DNA of 48,349 bases from Planctomycetota bacterium. Lineage in GTDB: Bacteria; Planctomycetota; Planctomycetia; Planctomycetales; Planctomycetaceae. Under the pieces are notes generated by a model, which did no database searches, was not told the origin of the DNA, and saw only the letters and a program-made list of their open reading frames with translations. Shown one piece after another: positions 20,218-29,857 of the stretch. Made by a program: the position numbers and the translations under genes. Position 1 is the stretch's first letter. Every line of letters starts with the position of its first letter. Location of the stretch: assembly GCA_027624335.1 (NCBI GenBank), contig JAQBWV010000013.1, positions 1 to 48,349 of the forward strand. The letters run 5' to 3'.

Positions 20218-22947
20218 TCACTCCAGTGGGACCAGCCTCAGCCAGTTGACGCACGTATTAGAGCCAGACAGTTGTGGCCCCAGAATGATCGTGAGCCGCT
20301 CGTCGGTCACGTCGACGGTCGCGGTTGTCTCGACGAAATGCCCGGCGGGTGTCGAGACGTTCTGCACAGCGGCAACACCCTCGATGGTAACACGATGTCC
20401 GGTTTGTTCGTGCCCTGAGTCGCCATTGCAGACTGTGACGAGCCACTTTCCGTTTTGCACTCGACACTCCCATTTCGCGGTGTCGCGAGTAAAGAGAAAT
20501 GTATCGCGAACATCCTCGGGATAGACGCCACGGCGACGATGGTTCTGACTGATATCCTGAGCCCAGCCAAAGCCGCGTGCCTGATCAAACGCCAGACCCG
20601 AGTCCGTCTCAAATCCCGCAACGGCCTTTGAACCCTTCCCGGTGAAATTGAATTTCCGAATCGCTGCTCGATCGGTGGTGACCGTATTCGGCAACGCATC
20701 GGGCAGTCCGTCACGATCTGGAGTCGGTGGAACCACCGCTGGCAGTTCGATTTTCCAGACGACCGGTTCCGCCGGTGTAAAGGGAACCGGGTCGTCGCTG
20801 TCGAGGATTCCATCATTGTCGGCGTCCTGCAGTTTGAGTCGCTTGAACGGCGTCAGTGTGAGATCGCGGACTTTGTTCCACCAGTGGATCGAAAACTCGC
20901 CACGTGTCATCTCGTTGGTCGCCGTCGCCGCTGTCGTTGTCGCCGTCGGAACTGGATCAGACACGATCTGCAGGCGAGTTGCCGCGACGACATTCTTTCG
21001 CCATTCAGCGGACGCCGGCGCGTCTGGTTGAAAGTCGACGTCGAGTGACTCCTGCGGAAGCATTCCCCGGGCGGCCAGTCGGTTAATGGCAACGAATGCG
21101 CGATGGTCCGCTGGCAGGTCGCGATACGGCCACAGGAGTAGCGGGACGGAGTTTCCGTCTTCGCCGCAGAGTCCGTGCCGGACGTCTTCCAGGCGAGCCC
21201 GATCGAAAGGGATCGTTCGCGGTTGAATGTTATTTCGCAAGGCGACAACGGCGGCGACTCCGGCGGCCTCGCCAATCGCGATGCACTGATCGTGCAGGCG
21301 GATCGCGGCACAGACGATGCTGCTGTAGCCGACGTTCTTCTGCGCTCCCAGCAGTCCGTCAATTTTCTCGGGCACCAGGCTGCGAAGCGGGAACACCGAA
21401 CGGTCGCTGACATGGTGAGTGTGTCGGCCCGGCTTTTCGAAATCGATCCAGGGTCCTGCGTCTCCTTCGTCGGTGAGATACGCTCGCCCCGTCCGGTGGA
21501 AGTCGTAATGGAACTGCCAGCACAGAACGCCGTCCGGATACATCACTCGGGAGATCCTTTCCCGTGCGTCGGTTTTAGTCGCTCCATCCCGGTTGCGACC
21601 GTCCTGTTCACGCATCATGTACATCGCTTTAAGCCGAAGACCTTCGCGGATGTACGGTTTCGGCGGCAGGTTGTCTGGCGTGCCGAACTCGTCACTGAGA
21701 TGAAATCGTCGGAAGCTGTTGGCCTTTTCAGGGGCTCGCTCATGAACAAAGTTCTGCAGGTGATACAGCACGCTGAGCGAGTGTCGCTTCGAGTCGTCGA
21801 AGACGATCTGCCGTTGCTCACGATTCATCATGACGATGTTTTTCAGAGACGCACCTGGCTCTGTGGCTTCCAGGGCATCGACAACGTTTCGCGGCAAGCG
21901 TTCCAGTGGATAGTCCTGTCCGAGCATGTAGTTCAGCAGGATGCTCGTGATTCCGCCTTTGCTGTTGTAGCCATCGACGATTCTTCGCACGGTGTAAACA
22001 GAGAGCTGTCGCGGCGATGCCATCCCGTTGTCCGGCCAGTGAGGAATGCTGCCCAGTCGAACCGGACGGTCCCACGGCAGACCCTGCATGGCATTCAGAC
22101 TGAGCCGTGTTGTGCGCACAAAGTTGCGATCGTCGTACCGGGTCGGTTTTTCGATGGGCGTCTCTGAGTTGGACTCTTCGACGATCATCGCCCAGGTAAT
22201 CGGGTTCATCTCGTTGGGAGGGGTCTCGGAAGAATCGTCCGACGCACTGGGCTCGTTGTATCGAGACTTCGGGTCCGCACCACACTCGAACGCAGCACCG
22301 CACACCTGAATCGCCTCGCCCCAGTCAGACGCATCAATCGTCATCTTTGCACGCACATGCACGTCGGGAGTCTTCTCGCCGACCGGAGCGAACCACAATC
22401 CGGTGAGCTTTGGAAATTCATTGACGATGTTAGCCCTCACCACGTCAGCGCGAACGGGATACCGATCCTTGATGAATTGAACCTGTCCGGAATCGAAGTA
22501 AGGCTGCAGCATCGCTCGAAAGATGGCTTCGGCTTCGGCCGGGCGAAATGTCGACGGCCCGTGATAAGGTCGCCCTGGCATTGGCGAGCCGTACTTCTGG
22601 TGATTGAATGCTTCGATGCGGTCCATCAGTTCCTTGAACAACCCGCTTCGATGGAAGGACCGTTTCATCGGATGCCAGTCGACTCCCCAGCCGACCAGGC
22701 CTACGCCTTTGTTCTCGTCGACGCAGGCGAGAGCCTGTTCGGTAAACTGGCCTCCGAGCCACTTGCCATCATGGACGATAGTGATCGACGGAACTCCCAG
22801 CCGAGCTGCTCGCACCGCCGCCGCCCAGCCAGACTCAGTCCCACCCACGATCAGAAGATCCGTTTCGATGCGGATGTCAGCGGCGTGTGAGGCTGCGAAC
22901 GGGTTCGGGATCAGGCAGAGTGCAATGACGAGAGTGATAAATCGCAT
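20218..22947 (-). CDS. Exported FAD-dependent oxidoreductase with C-terminal beta-sandwich
   Basis: A 909-residue exported flavoprotein. Residues 1-23 are a signal peptide (FITLVIALCLIPNPFAASHA). A Rossmann FAD motif follows (DLLIVGGTESGWAAAVRAA), then the WLGGQFTEQ segment and later RSVFPLRSLVPEKIDGLLGAQKNVGYS and GEAAGVAA, all typical of the FAD-dependent oxidoreductases (Pfam FAD_oxidored) common in planctomycetes and Bacteroidetes. After an Ala/Thr-rich linker comes an EF-hand-like calcium segment (DADNDGILDSDDPV) and a C-terminal beta-sandwich (GFGWAQDI...DTFLF) resembling those fused to polysaccharide lyases. It heads a three-gene minus operon. A GGAG site eight bases before the start supports the choice. 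Substrate likely carbohydrate-linked, inferred. Confidence 0.85.
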   Translation of the reverse strand: MRFITLVIALCLIPNPFAASHAADIRIETDLLIVGGTESGWAAAVRAARLGVPSITIVHDGKWLGGQFTEQALACVDENKGVGLVGWGVDWHPMKRSFHRSGLFKELMDRIEAFNHQKYGSPMPGRPYHGPSTFRPAEAEAIFRAMLQPYFDSGQVQFIKDRYPVRADVVRANIVNEFPKLTGLWFAPVGEKTPDVHVRAKMTIDASDWGEAIQVCGAAFECGADPKSRYNEPSASDDSSETPPNEMNPITWAMIVEESNSETPIEKPTRYDDRNFVRTTRLSLNAMQGLPWDRPVRLGSIPHWPDNGMASPRQLSVYTVRRIVDGYNSKGGITSILLNYMLGQDYPLERLPRNVVDALEATEPGASLKNIVMMNREQRQIVFDDSKRHSLSVLYHLQNFVHERAPEKANSFRRFHLSDEFGTPDNLPPKPYIREGLRLKAMYMMREQDGRNRDGATKTDARERISRVMYPDGVLCWQFHYDFHRTGRAYLTDEGDAGPWIDFEKPGRHTHHVSDRSVFPLRSLVPEKIDGLLGAQKNVGYSSIVCAAIRLHDQCIAIGEAAGVAAVVALRNNIQPRTIPFDRARLEDVRHGLCGEDGNSVPLLLWPYRDLPADHRAFVAINRLAARGMLPQESLDVDFQPDAPASAEWRKNVVAATRLQIVSDPVPTATTTAATATNEMTRGEFSIHWWNKVRDLTLTPFKRLKLQDADNDGILDSDDPVPFTPAEPVVWKIELPAVVPPTPDRDGLPDALPNTVTTDRAAIRKFNFTGKGSKAVAGFETDSGLAFDQARGFGWAQDISQNHRRRGVYPEDVRDTFLFTRDTAKWECRVQNGKWLVTVCNGDSGHEQTGHRVTIEGVAAVQNVSTPAGHFVETTATVDVTDERLTIILGPQLSGSNTCVNWLRLVPLE

Positions 22948-23166
22948 GTTGAGAACTCCGAGTGTGCCTGCTACTTTCAGATTTTACGCGCGGCCTGCGC
23001 GAATCTTTCTCTGTCAGGCTTTAATCACGAACTGTGAACCATAACGGGAGAGTTGCCCAGCGACTTGTCGACTGATAAACGTCACCTGCGGAACGGGCAG
23101 GATGAACAGTTGGCGAGATGACGCCGCATCTTCTACACAGAGCCGCAGGATTGAGAGAACCAGACT

Positions 23167-24585
23167 GTGCCGGAATTGTCAGAAGAGCTCGCCTTCGCTT
23201 CGACTCGCAACCTGGGAAAGAAACTCCGTGCGAAAGAGTTTTCGTGCGTTGCTCTGGCCGAGTTCTTTCTTAATCGTCTCAAGTCGATCGGCCCGAAACT
23301 GAATGCCGTTGTGACGTTGACCGACGACCTCGCGATGCGGGAAGCAGCACTGGCGGATCGCGAACTGGCGAGCGGGAAAGACCGCGGACCGCTGCACGGA
23401 ATTCCGTACGGCGTCAAGGATCTGCTGGCGACAAAGGAGATTCCGACGTCATGGGGTGCGGCCCCGTTTCGAGAACGGATCATCGACGCCGACGCGACCG
23501 TCGTAGCACGATTGCGGGATGCCGGAGCCGTGCTGGTTGCGAAGCTGGCCATGGTCGAAATCGCGGGTGGGCTGGGATATCGACAGGCAAACGCATCGTT
23601 TTCCGGGCCGGGACTCAACCCGTGGGACACATCTCGCTGGGCTGGAGGCTCGTCGTCCGGCCCAGGATCAGCGGTGGGCGGCGGGCTTGTGCCATTTGCA
23701 ATCGGTTCGGAAACCTGGGGGTCGATCGTCACACCCGCTGCGTTCTGCAACGTCAGCGGGCTGCGTCCAACTTACGGACGAGTCAGCCGACACGGCGCAA
23801 TGGCACTGGCATGGACGGTCGATAAGCTAGGGCCAATGTGTCGGACAGCCGATGACTGCGGACTCGTGCTGCAAGCGATTGCCGGAGTAGATCAACATGA
23901 CGAGTCGTGCGTCGATCGCCCGTATGAGTACTCGGCAGAATCGACGGCGCCGACGAAACGGTATCGGCTTGCGGTTTTGAAGGGATCGGCAGAGCACGTG
24001 CAGTCGGAAGTTCGTGACAACTTCGAGGCGTCGCTGGATGTTTTGAGACAATTCGCTGTGATTGAGGAAGTCGAGCTGCCGGATTTCCCGTGGGCGACGG
24101 TCGCATCGACACTGATCAATTGTGAAGCCGCTGCGGCGTTTGAAGGACTGATCACAACCGGCGACATCTGGGAAATGACCGCGGCGGAAGATCACTGGGG
24201 GCTGCACTCACAGACGGTCATTTCCGCCAGGGACTACATCAACGCCATGCGAATTCGACCGAAGATGCAACGAGCATTGGACGCGTTTTTAAAACCTTTT
24301 GATGCCGTGGTCACTCCCACACTGGCCACGGTGGCGTACCCGATCGATCGGTCCTGGAGTGAGTATCGAGACGGCGCTCGGTCGACACAGATCACGGCTC
24401 TCGGCGGAGCCGGAGCGGCGACGGGAATCCCTGCCATCACCCTTCCCAACGGAGTCGGCGAAGGCGGACTGCCGACCGGCCTGCAACTGGCATCTCGCGC
24501 GTTCAACGAGAACCTGCTGATCGAAATCGCGAATCGCTACCAGGCCGAAACGGACTTTCATCTCAACGTGCCAAAGCCGCTGTGA
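23167..24585 (+). CDS. Amidase-signature-family hydrolase
   Basis: A 472-residue amidase of the AS family (GatA/AtzF relatives), which use a Ser-cisSer-Lys triad. K84 lies in YGVKDL, the serine-rich GGSSSG motif (162-164) supplies the cis-serine, and S186 in GSETWGSI is the predicted nucleophile. The last motif departs from the usual GSDTGGSI: W stands in place of the first G. The N-terminus has no signal peptide, so it is probably cytoplasmic. The start is GTG, preceded by GAGAG nine bases upstream. It stands alone: its upstream neighbour is divergent and its downstream neighbour convergent. No GatB or GatC is near, so a role as the glutaminyl-tRNA amidotransferase A subunit is less likely than a general amidase. 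Confidence 0.88.
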   Translation: MPELSEELAFASTRNLGKKLRAKEFSCVALAEFFLNRLKSIGPKLNAVVTLTDDLAMREAALADRELASGKDRGPLHGIPYGVKDLLATKEIPTSWGAAPFRERIIDADATVVARLRDAGAVLVAKLAMVEIAGGLGYRQANASFSGPGLNPWDTSRWAGGSSSGPGSAVGGGLVPFAIGSETWGSIVTPAAFCNVSGLRPTYGRVSRHGAMALAWTVDKLGPMCRTADDCGLVLQAIAGVDQHDESCVDRPYEYSAESTAPTKRYRLAVLKGSAEHVQSEVRDNFEASLDVLRQFAVIEEVELPDFPWATVASTLINCEAAAAFEGLITTGDIWEMTAAEDHWGLHSQTVISARDYINAMRIRPKMQRALDAFLKPFDAVVTPTLATVAYPIDRSWSEYRDGARSTQITALGGAGAATGIPAITLPNGVGEGGLPTGLQLASRAFNENLLIEIANRYQAETDFHLNVPKPL

Positions 24586-24592
24586 TGGGCGC

Positions 24593-24940
24593 TCAGCTCT
24601 CGTCCGGAATTCGGGGCGTCTGGCAATTCCAGCAGATTTCAAAGTCGACAGTGACATCCTCACTGCAGTTCGGACAGCTCCATCCTGCTTCGTCCTCTCG
24701 ATGCTGGCGTCGAGTCTGCTCCATTTCTCGGATCAACTGTCGTGCTGTATCTGCACTGTCTGCTGAGGTCCACACGCGTGGCGCGGCTGGCAGGCCGGGC
24801 GGCAACTCTCCAATGGCACCTTGAAGTTGTCCACCGAAAATCAATGATTTGATCCCAGCTTCGGCAAGCATCGACTTGACCAGCGTGGCGTCGATTTCGT
24901 CGCGGGCAGCGTACACCTCTGTCTGTTCGGAACCACTCAT
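24593..24940 (-). CDS. DUF2007-like protein with C-terminal zinc ribbon
   Basis: A 115-residue cytoplasmic protein. Start at the ATG at 24940 because AAGGAG lies nine bases upstream; a farther ATG at 24988 would only add charged residues. The N-terminal 70 residues (EVYAARDEIDATLVKSMLAEAGIKSLI, GLPAAPRVW) match the small DUF2007 ferredoxin-fold domain, which often reads as a putative signal-transducing domain. The C-terminus holds a zinc ribbon with paired CPNC and CWNC motifs. It ends eight bases past the amidase stop, so the two genes are convergent with almost no gap. It could be a protein-interaction adaptor; its partner is unknown. Confidence 0.75.
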   Translation of the reverse strand: MSGSEQTEVYAARDEIDATLVKSMLAEAGIKSLIFGGQLQGAIGELPPGLPAAPRVWTSADSADTARQLIREMEQTRRQHREDEAGWSCPNCSEDVTVDFEICWNCQTPRIPDES

Positions 24941-25216
24941 TCGTTGACGCTCCTTTTCAGCTGTGCGTTGGCTCCCCGACCTCTCCAATTGACAGTCTGC
25001 ATCCTGAATATCGCTGTCGCAAGCAGGATGAATTTCCGATTGTTTGGTTAATTGAATTGTCAGCCCGGCTCGCGATCTGTGACAGGTCGAGCAGAGCTTG
25101 CTGGTTCAATTCGGGCGAGGCTATCCGAGGTATTGCGATTCGTCGCGACCGTGACATACTTCCGTCTGCCGGCGCACGGGTGAGCCTCGAAACTTCAGAA
25201 TCAACGGAGTCGTAGA

Positions 25217-27763
25217 ATGTCGCCAAAGATGTCGCGAGTCATGTGGGGAATGCTGCTGGGGAGTTGCTTGTTTGCAGCATTCGCGCTGTCGCCGAGTCGA
25301 GCTCAGAACCGAGTGTCGCAATCACCGGATAAACTGATTCCGCAGGACACCGTGCTATTTGTCCGCTGGGATGGAGCGATGGCTCACGCCCGAGCGTTTT
25401 CCGAAACGGCGGCACATGAAGCGTTGTACGAATCAGGATTGGTTCCGTTGCTGGAAAAGGCACTGCAAGGAATTTTTGATCAGGCTCGCCCTGCAGGAGC
25501 ATTGCTGGATGGTGGCCCTGCCGCCCAGGCGTTTGATCACGTTAAGAATCACGGTGCCACGTTAGCAGTTGCACTGGCGGGTCCCGAACCGAACGGACCG
25601 CCAATCTCGCTGCCGTACGCGGTGATCGTCTTTCCTGAAGCTGGACAGTTCGCCGAACCGCTTGGCAAAGTGCTGCAGCCATTAGCCCGCGTCAAAATTG
25701 AAACTCAGGAAATCGACGGTCGCCAGATCTCGACGTTTCTCATTCCCGACTCGCCTGGCGTTACGGTTGGCTGGTGGGTTGAAGGCGAGCATCTGGTGAT
25801 TGCTGCCGGGATCAACGCGTTGCCGACAGCGGTCGCCATTGCCAGCGGTGAGCTGCCGAACATTACATCCAACCCGTTGTGGAAACAGTTTGGTCCTGAG
25901 TCGGCCGATTTCGACGTGACTGGTTTGTCATGGCTCAATCTGGGAGAGCTGCGCGATACCTACGGCTCAATTCCTGTTCCGCTTCCAATGCCTGGGCCAA
26001 ATGGCCGGCCACTTACGGTCAACGACCTGGCGAAAGTCGCCGGACTGGACAACGTGGGCGCGGCAGTTTCACGAAGCGGTTACAAGGGTAAATCTCTGTG
26101 GAGCGAGTCCGTCCTGCAGATCAACGGAGAGAAACGCGGGTTGCTGGCTCTGGGCGACCATGCAACGATCACGCTCGATCAACTCCCGCCTCTGCCTGCA
26201 GACACAACCACCTTTGCCGCAACCAGCTTCAGTTCTGCAAAATTTTACGGAGACTTACTGGCGATCGTCGAAGAAGCGGTGAAGCTGGGACCACCACAGA
26301 TCGGACAGCAGGTTAAGCAGGGTATTGCCGCCGCTCCGCAGATCATTGGCTTTGATCCGAAAACAGACCTGTTCGACACGCTGGGCAACGTCCACGCATT
26401 CTACCTGGACAGCAGCCAGGACTTCTTCGGTTTTGGTGGCGTCGCGATGATGGCGGAAGTCAAAGACGCCGACAAACTGAAAACAACTCTCGACCACATA
26501 CTGCTGATGGCCGAAGCTGCTGCTGACGGAGAATTCTCTGCTGTGCGCAGTCAAAAATACGGTCGGCAGATCATCAGCTTCGAAGTGGAAGGTCTTGAGT
26601 TTGGAGGCGTGGTTGTTGACAGGAACTGGCTGATCGTCGGTCTGATGCCGCAAACCGTCGAGGCTGCTCTGCTTCGCATCGATGGCAAGCTGGACCACTT
26701 TGTGCCGTCACAGGAACTTCAGGCCGCGCTGGATGCCATGCCGAAAGAATTCACGTCGATCGCCGTCAGCAATCCTCGACGGACTTACCGGGCATTGATG
26801 GGTTACGCTCCACTACTGTTTTCAGCAGCACAGGCCGGACTTCGCAACTCAGGAATGTTTCCTGAAGATTTTGAACTGCCAGTTCGCCTTGCCGATGTGC
26901 CTCCGTCTGACATTGTCGTTCGGCCTCTGTTTCCGAACGTGATGATCGGCGAGTCGACAGACAATGGATTTCGCTGGACAACGCGCAACTCGCTGCCGTC
27001 ACTCCCGTTCGCTGGAGACGTCGGCGGATTCGGCAGTGTGGGCACGATCGGAGTATTAACCGCTCTGTTGTTGCCGGCGGTTCAACAAGCGAGAGAAGCC
27101 GCTCGTAGAAGTCAGTCGAAGAACAATCTGAAACAGATCATGCTGGCGCTGCACAACTACCATGATGTCCATCGTTCATTCCCTGCCGGCACGATCGAAG
27201 ATTCCGCAAAAGAACCTGAAGACCGCTTGAGCTGGCTGGTTTCAATGCTTCCATTTGCCGATCAGGCCCTCCTTTATAAAAGGATCGACCAGAAGAGCGC
27301 ATGGGACAGCGATAACAATGCAGAATGGTCTTCCGTCGACATTCCGGTGTACCTGAATCCTGGGACAGCGGGCCGAGGCGAAGGAGCAACCCACTATGTC
27401 GGCATGGCGGGCATTGGCGAAGACGCACCGAAACTCGACGTCAAGAACCCGCGGGCCGGAGTGTTCGGCTACAACCGCAAGACTCGCATCCGGGACATCA
27501 CCGATGGCACGTCAAACACGATCGCCGTCACGGAAGCATCCGATGACTTCGGGCCGTGGTCGAAAGGTGGCCGGTCAACAATTCGTGGCCTGACCGAAGA
27601 ACCCTACATCAACGGCCCTGATGGCATCGGCGGCCCTTACGCGGGCGGAATGAACGCCGCGTTGTCAGACGGTTCCGTTCGATTCATTTCAGAAAACATT
27701 GATCCAGAAGTATTCAAAGCCTTGATTACTATTGGCGGCGGAGAGCGAATCGGAGCGTTTTAA
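25217..27763 (+). CDS. DUF1559 protein with large DUF3352-like N-terminal domain
   Basis: An 848-residue exported protein. Signal peptide at residues 1-30 (MLLGSCLFAAFALSPSRAQ). Residues about 40-580 form a repetitive alpha/beta region of the kind called DUF3352 in bacterial surface proteins (IPQDTVLFVRWDG, GEHLVIAAGINALP, VDRNWLIVGLMPQ). From about 605 it turns into DUF1559: a hydrophobic stretch (GTIGVLTALLLPAVQQAREAARR), then NNLKQIMLALHNYHDVHRSFP, and near the C-terminus the signature ALSDGSVRFISENID with the DG pair. DUF1559 proteins are usually ~300-residue type IV-pilin-like proteins beginning with that hydrophobic segment; here it is internal. Role at the cell surface unknown. A GGAG site seven bases before the ATG supports the start. 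Confidence 0.85.
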   Translation: MSPKMSRVMWGMLLGSCLFAAFALSPSRAQNRVSQSPDKLIPQDTVLFVRWDGAMAHARAFSETAAHEALYESGLVPLLEKALQGIFDQARPAGALLDGGPAAQAFDHVKNHGATLAVALAGPEPNGPPISLPYAVIVFPEAGQFAEPLGKVLQPLARVKIETQEIDGRQISTFLIPDSPGVTVGWWVEGEHLVIAAGINALPTAVAIASGELPNITSNPLWKQFGPESADFDVTGLSWLNLGELRDTYGSIPVPLPMPGPNGRPLTVNDLAKVAGLDNVGAAVSRSGYKGKSLWSESVLQINGEKRGLLALGDHATITLDQLPPLPADTTTFAATSFSSAKFYGDLLAIVEEAVKLGPPQIGQQVKQGIAAAPQIIGFDPKTDLFDTLGNVHAFYLDSSQDFFGFGGVAMMAEVKDADKLKTTLDHILLMAEAAADGEFSAVRSQKYGRQIISFEVEGLEFGGVVVDRNWLIVGLMPQTVEAALLRIDGKLDHFVPSQELQAALDAMPKEFTSIAVSNPRRTYRALMGYAPLLFSAAQAGLRNSGMFPEDFELPVRLADVPPSDIVVRPLFPNVMIGESTDNGFRWTTRNSLPSLPFAGDVGGFGSVGTIGVLTALLLPAVQQAREAARRSQSKNNLKQIMLALHNYHDVHRSFPAGTIEDSAKEPEDRLSWLVSMLPFADQALLYKRIDQKSAWDSDNNAEWSSVDIPVYLNPGTAGRGEGATHYVGMAGIGEDAPKLDVKNPRAGVFGYNRKTRIRDITDGTSNTIAVTEASDDFGPWSKGGRSTIRGLTEEPYINGPDGIGGPYAGGMNAALSDGSVRFISENIDPEVFKALITIGGGERIGAF

Positions 27764-27824
27764 CGAAACACTTTTAAGTATGGGGCAGCAGGCACACCTT
27801 TTGAGCTGACGGTGAATAACAACG

Positions 27825-29288
27825 CTATCCGGCAAGCAGTTGCTGTTCCAGAGACTCCATGACGTCGCTGAGATGCCAGTTTCGACCTCCGAATGTCAGT
27901 TCCTTTTCGGTGCGCATCCACGTGTCGACTTTCTTCTCGGCCGCCACGACCGTGCTGTGGTTGCGTCCGCCGAAGAAGGCTCCGATTTCCTTGTACGCCG
28001 CCTGCGTGTGTCGCCGCGCGAGAAACATCGCCAGCATTCGAGGCTGACTGACACTGCGGGTACGTTTGTCGGATTTCAGATCGCCAGCATCGATTCCGAA
28101 TAACCGACAGACCGCCGCTTCAATGTCCGGCAACCGGACAACGCGAATGCAGTCTCGCTCCAGTTCGGACAACGCCTGTCGGGCTGTCTGAGCGGAAACC
28201 TTCCGGTTGGTCATCGTGTACCACGTCTGCAGCGTATTCAACGCTCCTTCGAGTTCCCTGACGCTGTGCACAAACCGCCGCGCGACGAAGTCCAGCGCGT
28301 CGTCGGCCACCTGACCTGCAAACGGCAGCATCTTCGCCTGCACAATCTGCCGACGCGTCGGCAGATCCGGCACTTCAATCCGGCTGACTAATCCACAAAG
28401 AAAGCGAGTGGTCAACTCGTCACTCATTTTCGACATCAACCGCGGGTGACAATCGGCAGTCAAAACGACCTGCTTGCCGTGGCTGGAGAGCTGCTCAAAC
28501 GTGTGCAGGAATTCTTCCTGCATACCCGGTTTGCCATCCAGAAATCCGATGTCGTCAACGATCAGAAAATCGACGCTGCGAAACTTCGCCCGGAAGCTCG
28601 GCAGACTTTGGTTTCGGAGAGCATGAGTAAACTGATTGCCGAAACTTTCGGCCGTCATGAAGATAACCTGCATCTCCGGGTTCTGTTTTCGAGTCTCGCA
28701 GTAAATGCCTTCGGCCAGGTGAGTCTTACCGACTCCGACTCCACCGTGAATGTAGAGCGGGTTGAACCGCTCGCCAGGGAAACAGGCAACCTGTCGAGCT
28801 GCCGTCATTGCCAGTTCGTTACACGGTCCCTGAACGAAACTGGCCAGCTTCGAGAAGCGACGGCCTTCTCGTCCGGGGATTGATTTTACTTTTCCTGTCG
28901 GCGTGGACGTCGCCGATTGTGCCTGTGTGGCTCGGCCCCTGGCGGGTGACTGACCGGCGTCAGGGTTTCGGCCCTGTTCCAGCTCAGCGCTCTCGTTCGA
29001 AACCGTTTCCAGTGTGGCATCAATGACCCACTGAACGCTGCTGCCAGGATGGGAACTGCAGGCCGTCGACGTTACGTCGTTGCTGAATCGTCGCTGCATC
29101 CACGTCAGTAGAAACGTGCTGCCGACAGCAATGCTGATCGCCGAACCGTGCAGCGAAATCCGGGTGCGAGCCTCGAACCAGTGGTGAAAGTTCCGTTCAC
29201 CAATCGCTTCGCGGAGCGCTTTTCTAAAGCTACTCACGCCCTCTTCATGCGATTCTGGCTGAACGCGAGCCAGTATATCGGGCTGCAT
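27825..29288 (-). CDS. dnaA: DnaA family replication initiator
   Basis: A 487-residue DnaA. The start at 29288 is preferred because GAGG lies eight bases upstream; an open frame to 29378 gives 30 extra residues but no ribosome-binding site. Domain I (FRKALREAIGERNFHHWFE), a Ser/Thr/Ala/Gln-rich domain II, the AAA+ domain III with Walker A K188 (GGVGVGKTHL) and Walker B (FLIVDDIGFL), and domain IV are all present, so the protein looks complete and should oligomerise with ATP. The box-recognition motif is GRNHSTV (N443) where E. coli has GRDHTTV; the D-to-N change is at a base-contacting position. dnaN, recF and gyrB are not adjacent. It may be the chromosomal initiator or a second copy, as planctomycetes sometimes carry. 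Confidence 0.85.
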   Translation of the reverse strand: MQPDILARVQPESHEEGVSSFRKALREAIGERNFHHWFEARTRISLHGSAISIAVGSTFLLTWMQRRFSNDVTSTACSSHPGSSVQWVIDATLETVSNESAELEQGRNPDAGQSPARGRATQAQSATSTPTGKVKSIPGREGRRFSKLASFVQGPCNELAMTAARQVACFPGERFNPLYIHGGVGVGKTHLAEGIYCETRKQNPEMQVIFMTAESFGNQFTHALRNQSLPSFRAKFRSVDFLIVDDIGFLDGKPGMQEEFLHTFEQLSSHGKQVVLTADCHPRLMSKMSDELTTRFLCGLVSRIEVPDLPTRRQIVQAKMLPFAGQVADDALDFVARRFVHSVRELEGALNTLQTWYTMTNRKVSAQTARQALSELERDCIRVVRLPDIEAAVCRLFGIDAGDLKSDKRTRSVSQPRMLAMFLARRHTQAAYKEIGAFFGGRNHSTVVAAEKKVDTWMRTEKELTFGGRNWHLSDVMESLEQQLLAG

Positions 29289-29857
29289 CTTGCGACCCTC
29301 GATGCGCACCCCCCTCATCGCAGGATGGAATCCATCCATCTGATCCATGTCGTGGGGCAGTGTTAATGCCGGGAGCATTATTCGGGAATAACACGTGCAG
29401 ACGACCCGATGGCGATCTGCGTGGCTACCCGAACGGGCACTCCGTTGCCAGCGAATTGAATCTCGATTCGGGAGATACGATTTGACCAGGGAAAGGGGGA
29501 AACGCCGGCCTGCCTGGTTGTCGATCTGTTCCGTCAGGCACCACCCTCGAACGGATCAATTCGGCTTCCAGACACCACCTGACCGGCGGTTCCCGTCACT
29601 CACTCAGAGGCCGATACTAGTCCCATGAATCAGGATGTCAAACCTGAAGACTGCGCTTTGTGCATCAGTTTTCGGGAGCACATCGAAGTCGGCCTGAATC
29701 CTCACGAATTCGTCGTCGCCGACTTTTCTGCTACGAGATCCACGACGCAACACGTGTTGAGAAATTGTCGATCAAAGACTGGCTTCCGGGGCTTGACAGT
29801 TGCCGGAAAATCGAGTGACTCGACCGTGTCTGGTGCAACGTTTCGGCAATTACCAGG
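29289..29857. other. Intergenic region upstream of dnaA
   Basis: About 570 bp. It includes a 6+6 palindrome with GG centre (TTATTC at 29378-29383, GAATAA at 29386-29391) that could be a regulatory site. I looked for DnaA boxes (TTATCCACA-like) and an AT-rich unwinding region and saw neither, so no origin is claimed here. A plus-strand 79-codon frame starting at 29625 lacks a recognisable domain and is not listed as a gene. Confidence 0.5.

Noticed and set aside
21175..22167. 330-codon plus-strand frame
   Set aside because: Shadow of the FAD oxidoreductase gene; no recognisable protein.
29289..29857. Replication origin next to dnaA
   Set aside because: No DnaA boxes and no AT-rich region seen by eye.
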